DNA of 64,000 nt, taken from assembly GCF_036248255.1 (NCBI RefSeq), contig NZ_CP109178.1:2914001-2978000 (forward strand), in the 5' to 3' direction. The DNA comes from Streptomyces sp. NBC_01717. GTDB lineage: Bacteria; Actinomycetota; Actinomycetes; Streptomycetales; Streptomycetaceae. Shown here in pieces: positions 45,945-54,165 of this stretch; position 1 is the stretch's first letter, and each line of letters starts with the position of its first letter. Position numbers and translations under genes: made by a program. Below the pieces are notes generated by a model. That model did no database searches. It was not told where the DNA came from and worked only from the letters and a program-made list of their open reading frames with translations.

Positions 45945-47891
45945 TCAGCGGATGGTGCGGTGAACGTTTTCCCTGGTGGCCGGGCCGGGGGTGGCATCGG
46001 CGATCCAGGGGCCTTCGCCGCTGGGGTCGACGACCCCCTCCTCCAGCCAGGTGTACGCACCGTTCAGGACGGCGTCGACCACACGCCGGTCGAGGTCGTC
46101 CGTGTTGGACCAGAGGCGGTTGAAGAGTTCCTCGGTCCGGATGCGGGACTGGTGGCAGAAGGCGTCTGCGAGTTGGTAGGCCTCCCGGCCGTGCTCACCG
46201 GTGGTACGCAGATGTTCGGCTCGGACGCAGGCGGAGCTCATCGCGAAGAGTTCCGCTCCGATGTCGACGATCCTGCCGAGAAAGCCCTGTTTGGTCTCCA
46301 TGCGGCCCTGCCAGCGCGACATCGCGTAGAAGGTGGAGCGGGCCAGCTTGCGGGCGGAGCGTTCGACGTAACGCAGATGGGTGGAGAGGTCCGGGTGGCC
46401 GGACGGATGGAACTCGTTGTAGGTGCGCGGGAGTTGTCCCGGGCCCGCGACCAGTTTGGGCAGCCAGCGGGCATAGAAGCCGGCCGCGTTCGCTCCCGCC
46501 TTCGCCTTGGCGGAGAGCGGCTTGTCGGGGTCGATCAAGTCACCCGCGACCTTCAGATGGGCGTCGACGGCCTCACGGGCGATCAACAGATGCATGATCT
46601 CGGTGGAGCCCTCGAAGATCCGGTTGATCCGCAGGTCCCGCAGGAGTTGCTCGGCAGGGACGGCACGCTCGCCCCGGGCGGCGAGGGAGTCGGCGGTCTC
46701 GAAGCCCCGGCCGCCACGGATCTGGACCAGTTCATCGGCCATCAGACAGCCCATCTCGGAGCCGTACAACTTGGCCAGGGCCGCTTCGATCCGGATGTCG
46801 TTGCGGTCCTCGTCCGCCATCTGGGAGGCGAGATCGACGACGGCCTCCAGGGCGAAGGTGGTGGCCGCGATGAAGGAGATCTTGGCGCCGACGGCTTCGT
46901 GCCGGGCAACCGGCCTGCCCCACTGTTCGCGGACCGCCGACCATTCGCGGGCGATCTTCAGACACCACTTCCCGGCGCCGACACACATGGCGGGCAGGGA
47001 CAGCCGTCCCGTGTTGAGGGTGGTGAGCGCGATCTTGAGGCCGGCACCTTCGGGGCCGATACGGTTGGCGGCCGGGACCCGGACGCGGTGGAAGCGGGTC
47101 ACACCGTTCTCGATCCCGCGCAGCCCCATGAAGGCGTTGCGGTTCTCCACGGTGACACCCGGGGCATCCGCCTCCACGACGAACGCAGTGATGCCGCCCT
47201 TGTGGCCGACCGACTTCGGGACACGGGCCATGACGACCAGCAGGTCGGCGACGACACCATTGGTCGTCCACAGCTTCACACCGTCGAGGATGTAGTCCGA
47301 ACCGTCCGGAACGGCCGAAGTGGCGAGCCGGGCAGGGTCGGAGCCGACATCGGGCTCGGTGAGAAGGAACGCCGAGATGTCGGTGCGGGCGAGCCGGGGC
47401 AGGAACGTGTCCTTCTGCTGCTGGCTGCCGAAGAGCTTCAGCGGCTGCGGTACGCCGATGGACTGGTGGGCGGAGAGCAGCGCGCCGATCGCCGGGTTGG
47501 CGGAGCCGACCAGGGAGAGCGCCCTGTTGTAGTAGACCTGGGTCAGTCCCAGGCCGCCGTACTTCGGGTCGATCTTCATCCCGAGGGCGCCGAGCTCCTT
47601 GAGGCCGTTGATGACCTCGTCGGGGATCTTCGCCTCACGCTCGATCAGGGCGCCGTCGATCTTGGTTTCGCAGAAGTCGCGCAACCGGGCGAGGAACGCC
47701 TCGCCGCGCCGGACGTCGTCGGCGGCCGGCAGTGGATGCGGATGGATCAGGTCCAGCCGGAAGCGGCCGAGGAAGAGTTCCTTGGCGAAACTGGGCTTGC
47801 GCCAGTCCTGCTCGCGTGCGGCTTCGGCCACTTGACGCGCTTCACGCTCGGTGACCTTGGGCGTGTTCTTTGGAGCGGATGGTGCGGTCAT
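45945..47891 (-). CDS. Acyl-CoA dehydrogenase family protein
   Basis: This 648-residue flavoprotein starts at ATG 47891 (GAGGTGAGC upstream); 54 further in-frame codons upstream do not look coding. N-terminal, middle and C-terminal acyl-CoA dehydrogenase domains are complete: AFLLTEPDVGSDPARLAT binds FAD and substrate, YILDGVKLWTTNG follows, and the ARGE/RINRIFEGSTEIMHLLIAREA region holds the usual flavin contacts. At about 650 residues it is longer than the 380-residue classical enzymes, with an extra C-terminal domain. The substrate is unknown. Confidence 0.9.
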   Translation of the reverse strand: MTAPSAPKNTPKVTEREARQVAEAAREQDWRKPSFAKELFLGRFRLDLIHPHPLPAADDVRRGEAFLARLRDFCETKIDGALIEREAKIPDEVINGLKELGALGMKIDPKYGGLGLTQVYYNRALSLVGSANPAIGALLSAHQSIGVPQPLKLFGSQQQKDTFLPRLARTDISAFLLTEPDVGSDPARLATSAVPDGSDYILDGVKLWTTNGVVADLLVVMARVPKSVGHKGGITAFVVEADAPGVTVENRNAFMGLRGIENGVTRFHRVRVPAANRIGPEGAGLKIALTTLNTGRLSLPAMCVGAGKWCLKIAREWSAVREQWGRPVARHEAVGAKISFIAATTFALEAVVDLASQMADEDRNDIRIEAALAKLYGSEMGCLMADELVQIRGGRGFETADSLAARGERAVPAEQLLRDLRINRIFEGSTEIMHLLIAREAVDAHLKVAGDLIDPDKPLSAKAKAGANAAGFYARWLPKLVAGPGQLPRTYNEFHPSGHPDLSTHLRYVERSARKLARSTFYAMSRWQGRMETKQGFLGRIVDIGAELFAMSSACVRAEHLRTTGEHGREAYQLADAFCHQSRIRTEELFNRLWSNTDDLDRRVVDAVLNGAYTWLEEGVVDPSGEGPWIADATPGPATRENVHRTIR

Positions 47892-48800
47892 GAGGAGCTC
47901 ACCTCGCCGCGTTGTCGGTGGGCGGACCCGGCCGGTCCGCGCCGAGCGCGCATGCGCGCCTGCCGAGGCATACCAACCGGTGCTACTCGTCCGTATGTAC
48001 CCGATTCCTGCCGCCCTCACCAGCCCTCCGACGCCGATCGGGTCGCGAGCCACTCCAGTGGCGCGTTCAACTGGCGAACTGCGGCCGGGCCGGTCGGAGG
48101 GGGAAGCAGAAACGGCCGGAGCCCCCGCACAGTGGGCCCCTTGCGGCGCGCTGACCTGCGGCTTTGCTCTGACCTGCGCGAACTCTCAGCGCTTCGGCCC
48201 GCCCTGGCCCGTCCTGGGCCGCCTCAAGTCGTTTCAGCCCGCCCTCGTGCTCCCACGGGAGCACCACAAGGCGCGATGGCGAAGTACGCCCTGACCTGCA
48301 GGTATCGGCGTTGAGGGCCGACGGGCAGCGGATGGGGCGAAACCGATCCCCGCAGGTAGCAATCCTCCGTCAACCTCACTCAGAACCATCGCGCAGAACT
48401 CGGCGCCTGTGAGAGGACTTCTGCGAGAACTGACCTGGACAATCTCCTCTGCCACTGGACTGGCAGGACGGCTCTGACAACCGGTCATCTGTGAGAGGAC
48501 GGGGGATCCGGGTCACCCACACACAGCGGGCGGAGCATTCATGGTGCCTTGCACTACGGGGGCCTGGGGCGCGCCGGTCGGGCGGGGACAGCCTTCGCTG
48601 ACGCTGTGACCATGGCGGATCTGCGCCGACAGGACGGGCACCGTGGCCCCGGGTGCCGATGCAGCGGCCTGGCACTAAGGTCGGGTGAACGGTTCGGGAC
48701 GTGTCGCTGGCTGAAGCGCGGTTCGCTTCCGATTTGTGCGCTGGCCCTTCATCCTTTTGAGGACGCGTTCCCCGGTGAAGCTGTAGCAAGGAGGCTTCTG
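47892..48800. other. Gene-free stretch at the left edge of the accessory segment
   Basis: No reading frame here has coding-like codon use. It contains the left 32-bp direct repeat (48106-48137), three copies of CTGACCTGC (48151, 48169, 48291) and a near-palindrome GTGCTCCC-AC-GGGAGCAC (48247-48264). The sequence looks like mixed, degraded intergenic material. The promoter of the hydrolase gene probably lies in its last 300 bp, but I cannot place it. Confidence 0.5.
48106..48137. repeat. Left copy of a 32-bp direct repeat bracketing the accessory segment
   Basis: These 32 bases are identical to 57330-57361. They comprise the left arm, loop and first four bases of the right arm of the hairpin that follows the aldehyde dehydrogenase gene. 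Here the right arm is broken off after GGGC, so this copy cannot form the full hairpin. It may be a junction of an insertion or deletion event, or a copy of a dispersed terminator-like element. Confidence 0.8.
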
Positions 48801-49664
48801 ATGAAGGCGTCCACTACACGGCGGCAGTTCATCCCGATGACTCTGGCGGTGGCCACGGTCACCGTTGTAACCATGACTGCGGCGTCCCCTCCTGGCGGCG
48901 CCACGGCAGTCAGGCATCCGGCTGCCAAAGCAGCGGACAATGCGCAGGCGAAGCCCACGGTGGTGTTGGTGCACGGGGCCTGGGCGGACGCGTCGAGCTG
49001 GAACGGCGAGGTCGACATCCTGCGCCGCGCGGGCTACACAGTGCGTGCCATCGGGAACCCGTTGCAGAACCTGACGACCGACTCGCTCACGGTCAAAGAC
49101 TTCCTCAAGAGCATCTCGGGGCCGATCGTGCTGGTGGGGCACTCCTATGGCGGGTCGGTGATCACGAACGCCGCGGCAGGAGTGAGCAACGTAAAGGCGC
49201 TCGTGTACGTCGACGCGGCCGCTCCGGCGGTCGGGGAGACGACGGGGCAGCTCAGCGGCTCGACGTCCGCGCTGTCGGGGCCACCGTCCAAGCTGTACGA
49301 CGCCGTGTCGTACGCGGACGCCACCGCCAAGGCGTCCAACCTCTACCTCAAGAAGGACGTATTCGTCACAAAGTTTGCCAGCAGCGTGCCACGCGACCAG
49401 GCGATCAACCTGTGGGCCACCCAGCGGGCTGCCAGCACAGTGGCCTTCAGCACCCCCTCCAAGGCGGCGGCATGGAAGACGATCCCCTCCTGGTACTTCA
49501 TCAGCAGCGGGGACCAGATCATCACGCCGGAGTCGGAGAAGAAGATGGCGCATCGCGCGGGGGCGAAGGTAACTGTCTACCCAGGCGGTTCGCATCTGAC
49601 CCTGGTATCCGATCCGGCTGCCGTCAGCAAGGTCATTCGGTCGGCGATCGCAGCGGTGAAATGA
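48801..49664 (+). CDS. Secreted alpha/beta hydrolase
   Basis: This 287-residue protein starts at ATG 48801 after AAGGAGG. A twin-arginine-like start (TTRRQFIPM) is followed by a hydrophobic stretch, so it is probably exported. The fold is a small alpha/beta hydrolase of the esterase/hydroxynitrile-lyase-like group: VVLVHGAWADASSW gives the oxyanion hole, GHSYGG holds the nucleophile Ser115, SSGDQIITPE holds the Asp and PGGSHL the His. It lies in the accessory segment with no functional partner nearby. Confidence 0.88.
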   Translation: MKASTTRRQFIPMTLAVATVTVVTMTAASPPGGATAVRHPAAKAADNAQAKPTVVLVHGAWADASSWNGEVDILRRAGYTVRAIGNPLQNLTTDSLTVKDFLKSISGPIVLVGHSYGGSVITNAAAGVSNVKALVYVDAAAPAVGETTGQLSGSTSALSGPPSKLYDAVSYADATAKASNLYLKKDVFVTKFASSVPRDQAINLWATQRAASTVAFSTPSKAAAWKTIPSWYFISSGDQIITPESEKKMAHRAGAKVTVYPGGSHLTLVSDPAAVSKVIRSAIAAVK

Positions 49665-49858
49665 CGTAGCGCGGTGTGGGGCAGCGCGGGTGGCTGTTTC
49701 AACGGCGGTACTTTTCGAGAATGCGGAGGCTAACTCCGCTTCGTGAAGCGGGAGCCCCCTCGCCGAGGATGGAGGCGGCTGCCGAGGGTCGGGCCCGTCG
49801 GAAAGTATGGTCGGCCACCTGCACCCGCTCGGCCTCGCCGCCGAGCGCGGCCGCAGCG

Positions 49859-50083
49859 ACGGGCGCGCACACCAGCGTCGCCAAGCTCGCGCACGCCGCC
49901 GCCACCGGCCGAAAAGGGGGCATCATCAGCACGACGAACCGTCGATCCCGAGAAGGCCTGACCACCAAGATCCACCCATCAAACGGATCTTGCCCAGAGC
50001 GCGAACGACGCCACGCTGACCGCTGCTTCGCAGGAGGTGGCGGTCTTGTCGTACCTGGTCACAATCCCGCCGAAATGTTTGAG
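49859..50083. mobile_element. IS5-family transposase remnants in opposed orientation
   Basis: On the plus strand, 49859-49975 encodes a degraded piece ending RRSREGLTTKIH, matching the RSRGGLTTKIHLA motif of IS5-family transposases. Directly abutting it on the minus strand, 50083 down to 49979 encodes LKHFGGIVTRYDKTATSCEA and the rest of a typical IS5-family C-terminus, ending in a stop. The two pieces face away from one order of the original gene, so the element was rearranged or two copies decayed. Neither piece is functional. Confidence 0.7.
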
Positions 50084-51275
50084 GGTCGGGACTCGCATGG
50101 TGGCTGTCCTCGTCGGCACCCGCCGTGGACGGTGCGGCCCGGCGGCGCACCGCGACCATGGCGACGTCGTCCTGGACCTCCCCGCCCGCATGGACGGTCA
50201 GGTCGCTCATGAGGCGCTCGATCAGGTAGCGCGGCTCGTCCTCGGCGAGGAGCGCGAAGCGGTCCAGCGCCGGGTAGAAGACGCCCGCCGGGTCGCGGGT
50301 CTCGAGGAGGCCGTCGGTGTGCAGGAGCAGCGTGTCCTCCGGCTCGAATTCGAAGGTGTTGACCTGATAGGCCGCTTGATCGCCGCCCAGGCCGAGCGGT
50401 GGTGCCGGTTGCGGCACTTCGAGGAGGTCCACGTCTGTGCCGTGAGAGCGCATCAAGTCGGGGTGGCCGCAGCTGATCACGTGGACGACGTGGAAGTCGT
50501 CGGGTATCTCCAGGACCAGAGCGGTGATGAACCGCTCCGAGGCGTTGCTGTCCGTCTGGCCGGCCTGGTCGACACGGCGGCGCACGCCGGCGTCCAGGGA
50601 GAGGGCGACATGCTCCAGTTGCACGTCGCGGTGCGCGGCTTCGCGGAACGCACCGATGACGGCTGCGGCGTCGTCGACTGCCGCCAAGCCGTTGCCCTGC
50701 ACGTCACCGATCAACATTCGGACCGTGCGGTCGACGCGTTCGGCGGCGTACACGTCTCCGCCGATGTGTGCGTGGGCGGCGGCCGAGCGATAGGCAGTGG
50801 CGATTTCCAGATCTGCCAGGCGACAGGGCAATGGGGGCAGCAGCGCCCTTTGCGCTGTCTCCGAGACGGAGCGCACCGCATGAAGCGTTCGATGGTCCAC
50901 GTCCCGCAGGCGCCGGAACACGAGGACCAGGACGCAGACGACCAGCAGGCCCAGGAAGTCGATCGGGAGGATCGGTGAGCTGGGCAGACCGTCGTCGACG
51001 TCGACCGCGACCACGCCGAGACAGGCCAGGGCGGTCATACCGACGGTGGTACGCGTGTTGTCTGCCGCGGCGGTGAGAGCCGGCACCGCCATCAGCAGCA
51101 CTACCAGGTGGACGTCCGCGGGGACGATCACGCCCCCCAGGGTGACGCCGAGCAGGACGGCCGAGGCGACCACGACCGCGATGAGCGGTCGTAGCCGTAC
51201 CGCCGAGAAGCTGACTGCAAGTCCCGCGGCAGTCGCGCGGCCCGTGCTTGTCATGATGTGTGTCTGCGTCGTCAT
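49926..51275 (-). CDS. Membrane-bound SpoIIE/PP2C-type protein phosphatase
   Basis: The ATG at 51275, with AGGAGG five bases upstream, gives 449 residues. Four hydrophobic segments lie in the first 125 residues, followed by a PPM/SpoIIE phosphatase domain: AHIGGDVYAAE, MLIGDVQGNGLAA, ISCGHPDLM, LLLHTDGLLETRD and EVQDDVAMVAVRR, with the metal-binding Asp residues present. Such proteins usually dephosphorylate anti-sigma-factor antagonists. The frame then runs for about 75 residues into an IS5 remnant (after about position 50090), so the native C-terminus is lost or extended. The start region is duplicated in a 41-bp tandem repeat. Confidence 0.85.
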   Translation of the reverse strand: MTTQTHIMTSTGRATAAGLAVSFSAVRLRPLIAVVVASAVLLGVTLGGVIVPADVHLVVLLMAVPALTAAADNTRTTVGMTALACLGVVAVDVDDGLPSSPILPIDFLGLLVVCVLVLVFRRLRDVDHRTLHAVRSVSETAQRALLPPLPCRLADLEIATAYRSAAAHAHIGGDVYAAERVDRTVRMLIGDVQGNGLAAVDDAAAVIGAFREAAHRDVQLEHVALSLDAGVRRRVDQAGQTDSNASERFITALVLEIPDDFHVVHVISCGHPDLMRSHGTDVDLLEVPQPAPPLGLGGDQAAYQVNTFEFEPEDTLLLHTDGLLETRDPAGVFYPALDRFALLAEDEPRYLIERLMSDLTVHAGGEVQDDVAMVAVRRRAAPSTAGADEDSHHASPDPQTFRRDCDQVRQDRHLLRSSGQRGVVRALGKIRLMGGSWWSGLLGIDGSSC

Positions 51276-51328
51276 GAGAACCTCCTGCTTGTCATGATGT
51301 GTGTCTGCGTCGTCATGAGAACCTCCTG
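51245..51328. repeat. 41-bp tandem duplication spanning ribosome-binding site and start codon
   Basis: Two adjacent 41-bp copies (51245-51285 and 51286-51326) are identical and a third begins with TGC. On the minus strand each copy carries AGGAGGTTCTCATG, so two equivalent ribosome-binding sites and ATG codons (51316 and 51275) precede the phosphatase. Because 41 is not a multiple of three, the two starts are in different frames. Confidence 0.9.
51272..51316 (-). CDS. 14-residue leader peptide overlapping the phosphatase start
   Basis: The upstream ATG (51316) with its AGGAGG opens a 14-codon frame, MTTQTHIMTSRRFS, whose TGA overlaps the phosphatase ATG by four bases (ATGA). The frame exists only because of the tandem duplication. 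Translation of it would end exactly at the phosphatase start and could couple or reduce its translation. Whether it is expressed is unknown; it is also the in-frame end of the malic-enzyme-like remnant upstream. Confidence 0.5.
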   Translation of the reverse strand: MTTQTHIMTSRRFS

Positions 51329-51625
51329 CCACGTACGACATGGGGCTGGTCCGGCTGGCATGACAGGTGTCCTGTGGGGCCGGAGGGTGGCCTCGGTCGG
51401 CGTCATGTCATTCGCGTCGCCTCGCTGCGGCTGATCGGGCACCGTGGGCCGGGTCGACCGACCGGACCAATTTGCTTGCTGATCGACAGTCACCACAGTG
51501 GACCGCAGGCGTTCGGTCAGGCCGAGGGTCTGCCGTTCCCGCCATGTGACGGCCGCACCGCGACTGCGCAGCGGGGTCTCCAGGGTGCCGGGGGTTCCGG
51601 GAGTCGGCGCGGTGCTGTTGCTCAT
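51272..51625 (-). pseudogene. Truncated malic-enzyme-like N-terminal fragment
   Basis: From ATG 51625 (GGAG upstream) the frame reads MSNSTAPTPGTPGTLETPLR and then SRGAAVTWRERQTLGLTERL and TVVTVDQQ. This matches the conserved start of NAD-type malic enzymes (NKGTAFTxxERxxLGLxGLLP...EEQ). After about residue 52 the similarity stops, codon bias fades and the frame continues through unrelated sequence into the 41-bp repeat. The NAD-binding and catalytic parts are absent. It is best read as a decayed 5' fragment, 171 bp downstream of the acetolactate synthase gene. Confidence 0.6.
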
Positions 51626-51796
51626 GAGGATCTCCATGCTCTGGCGCCACGGCGCGGTCGGTCTCCCCCGACGCGGTGTAAGACTGTCCGGTGGGCCCGG
51701 CGGCTTCCCGGCTGCGAGCAGCGAGCCCTAGCGGCGCCGTGTCCGGGGGCCTCGGCGTACCGAGGGGGCGGCGCCGGAGCCGCGGTCGTCGGCCCG

Positions 51797-53479
51797 TCAT
51801 CTCGGATTCCTGTCGTGGAGTTGCGCGAAGAGTTCTGTGTTGTGTGCGTAGTCGACCGGGACGTCGATGACCGTGATGCCGGGGTCGCAGAGTCTGCCCG
51901 GGTCGAGAGACCTGCGCAGTTCGGTCTCGAAGGCGTCCATGGTCTCGGTCCGGATTCCTCTGGCGCCGAACGCGCGGGCGTACTGGGTGATGTCGTAGTC
52001 GCCCGACCGGACACCGGAGGCCCTGCCGTATTTGCGATGCTCCTGGAAGGCCACCATGTCGTAGGCGTTGTCGCGCATGATCACATGCGTGGCGTGGAGG
52101 CCCAGACGGGTGGCGGTCTCTATTTCCGGTGCGCTGGACAGGAACCCGCCGTCCCCGGAGACCGACACCACCTGTGTCCCCGGCCGCAGCAGCGCGGCGG
52201 TCATCGCCCGTGGCAGGGCGACTCCAGGTGTCTGCGGGCCGTTGGGGAGCAGGATGCGGCGCGGCTGGTGTCCGCGGAAGTGACGGGCCATGTAGGTGTG
52301 CGGGCCTGTGTCGGACACCACGGTGGCGTCGTCCTCCACATTCTCTGCGATCTTCAGGATCACCGCGGCGGGATTGAGGCCGGCAGCGTTGGCCGGGACC
52401 GCCCTGGCCTCTTCTTCGATACAAGCCAGGGCGGCGCGCTGTTCGGCCAGGGCAAATCGGGTGTGGTCGCTGATCGGCATCCCGGACAGCTCCCCTGACA
52501 GCTCACCGACCGTCGCGGCCACATCGCCCTGCAGTTCCAGAGTGGGCTGGTAGTGGCTGCCGATCTCGGCGGGCAGTGCATCGATGTGGACGATCGCACG
52601 GGCCGGGTCGGTGTTCCACAGGCCCGGGTCGTACTCCACGGGGTCGTAGCCGACGGTGATCAGGACGTCGGCATGTGTCACCACGACGTCCCCAGGCTGA
52701 TTGCGGAAAGGGCCGATCCGGCCGGCGTACTGCTCCTCCAGTGTGCGCGGGACGATGCCCGCCGCCTGGGAGGTCTCCACCACGGGCAGGCCTGTGACAC
52801 GGATCAGTTCGCGCAGCGCGGCGCAGGCCTCGGGATCCGCACCACGCAGCCCGACCAGCAGGACGGGCTGCTGCGCGGCGCGGATGATCTGGGCGGCACG
52901 GTGGATGCATTCAGCGGGAGCGGGGCCCGGAGAAGGGTGCCTGTGCGGCTGTACGACGGTTGCGGCGGTGAGCGCGCCTGCGACGTCGGCAGGCATCACC
53001 ACCGCGGCCGGACCGCGAGGTGGGGTGACCGCCGCCCGCAGGGCGTTGGCTATGGCTTCGGGGACGTTGTCGGGGTCGTGGACTTCGCAGGTATAAGTGG
53101 TGACCAGTCTCAGTGCGGCGATGGCGTCCAGCGACCGCTGGGCTCGCTCGAACCGGTCCCGGCGGGTCACAGCCCCGCACACAGCAATCACCGGGTACTG
53201 CTCAGTCGTCGCAGTGAGCAGAGCGGTCATCAGATTGGTGGTGCCGGCTCCTGAGGTGGCCAGGACCGCTCCGGGGGTGCCGGTCAGCAGCCCGACAGTG
53301 GCGGCCATCACGGCAGCGTTCTGTTCGTGGCGGCACATCACAAGTTCGGGGCCTCCGACTGCCAGGGCATCGTGAACGGCGTCGATCGTGGCTCCGGGGA
53401 CACCGAAGACGTACGGCACGCCGTACTGCGAGAGGGTCTCGACCATGCGCTGGGCCGCGCCGACAGGTGGGGTGGGCAT
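51797..53479 (-). CDS. Thiamine-diphosphate enzyme, AlsS-like acetolactate synthase
   Basis: This 560-residue protein has the three TPP-enzyme domains. The N-terminal domain carries the catalytic Glu52 in MCRHEQNAAVMA and the SGAGTTNL loop; the C-terminal domain has the TPP/Mg motif VVSVSGDGGFLSSAPEIETA followed by the Asn in MRDNAYDMVAF. NGPQTPGVALPRAM and KYGRASGVRSGDYDITQYA follow the catabolic acetolactate synthase (AlsS) pattern rather than IlvB, and no small subunit is present. It would condense two pyruvates to acetolactate. No alsD decarboxylase gene is adjacent. Confidence 0.85.
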   Translation of the reverse strand: MPTPPVGAAQRMVETLSQYGVPYVFGVPGATIDAVHDALAVGGPELVMCRHEQNAAVMAATVGLLTGTPGAVLATSGAGTTNLMTALLTATTEQYPVIAVCGAVTRRDRFERAQRSLDAIAALRLVTTYTCEVHDPDNVPEAIANALRAAVTPPRGPAAVVMPADVAGALTAATVVQPHRHPSPGPAPAECIHRAAQIIRAAQQPVLLVGLRGADPEACAALRELIRVTGLPVVETSQAAGIVPRTLEEQYAGRIGPFRNQPGDVVVTHADVLITVGYDPVEYDPGLWNTDPARAIVHIDALPAEIGSHYQPTLELQGDVAATVGELSGELSGMPISDHTRFALAEQRAALACIEEEARAVPANAAGLNPAAVILKIAENVEDDATVVSDTGPHTYMARHFRGHQPRRILLPNGPQTPGVALPRAMTAALLRPGTQVVSVSGDGGFLSSAPEIETATRLGLHATHVIMRDNAYDMVAFQEHRKYGRASGVRSGDYDITQYARAFGARGIRTETMDAFETELRRSLDPGRLCDPGITVIDVPVDYAHNTELFAQLHDRNPR

Positions 53480-54165
53480 GTGCCCGCCGCCTTTCTTGAT
53501 TGTTGGGTTTGCGCAACGGTGGTGGCAGTTGCTGCGCGGGGTGTGGTGCCGCCGCCGGGCCGGTCAGTGCGGGTCCGGTCGGCGCTCGGCCGGGGCCGTG
53601 CCGTCACCCGCCCTCCGCCCGGCGGGGTCTGCGTGCCCGTTTCGGCCGTGCTCTGGTGCGTGGCGAGGAACAGGGCGGTCGGGCAGGCCATGTGCAGCTC
53701 GGGGTGGATGCCGATGTCCCTGGTGCCGCTCGTGAGCAGCCAGTCCAGAGAGGTCGTCGAGGACGAGCATCGCTGTCAAGGTGGTTGAAGGCGCCCGAGC
53801 TCAAGTCGCCGCCGTGCGCTGGGGGCTTACAGATCGTCACCTGGCCGCCGCATGCCGTCGAGTAATGCGGCGAAGGCCGGGTGCTCCCCTGGAGCCGCTT
53901 CAGGACGATGGTGCTGCCTGAGCGGGTCGCGGGCGAGCAGGAGGCATGCCCACTGGTGGAATACCTCGTAGCAGGACACAGGGAGAATCAGGTGAGGTCA
54001 TCGGCGTGATCATGGCGGTCCGCTCGCTTTCCGCGGTGTGTCGCGCGAGGCGCGGGCCGACGGTGTGCCGCCGGCCCGCGCCGGTGCCGCTTCACTCATA
54101 ACGGTAGGCACACGCCCCCACCCGAGGGCACCACGTGAATGCGTAGTCGTGCTTGGGTCGCGGCG
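53480..54165. other. Gene-free stretch between the acetolactate synthase and LuxR genes
   Basis: No frame in this 686-bp stretch shows coding-like codon bias or a recognisable product, on either strand. It must contain the promoter of the acetolactate synthase gene near its left end and the 3' region of the LuxR gene at its right end. It may contain decayed coding material, but I could not identify any. Confidence 0.45.

Noticed and set aside
48247..48264. Near-palindrome that might be part of a tRNA or an attachment site
   Set aside because: No cloverleaf could be built around it and no tRNA gene is present; it is only a short inverted repeat.
44400..48314. A 1304-codon plus-strand frame opposite aroA and the acyl-CoA dehydrogenase
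   Set aside because: It is antisense to two genes with full-length family matches.
48376..48789. Minus-strand 137-codon frame before the hydrolase gene
   Set aside because: There is no ribosome-binding site, no recognisable product and no third-position bias; left as part of a gene-free stretch.
53338..53840. Possible small gene upstream of the acetolactate synthase
   Set aside because: Several short frames exist on both strands but none has coding bias or a recognisable product; no choice between them can be supported.
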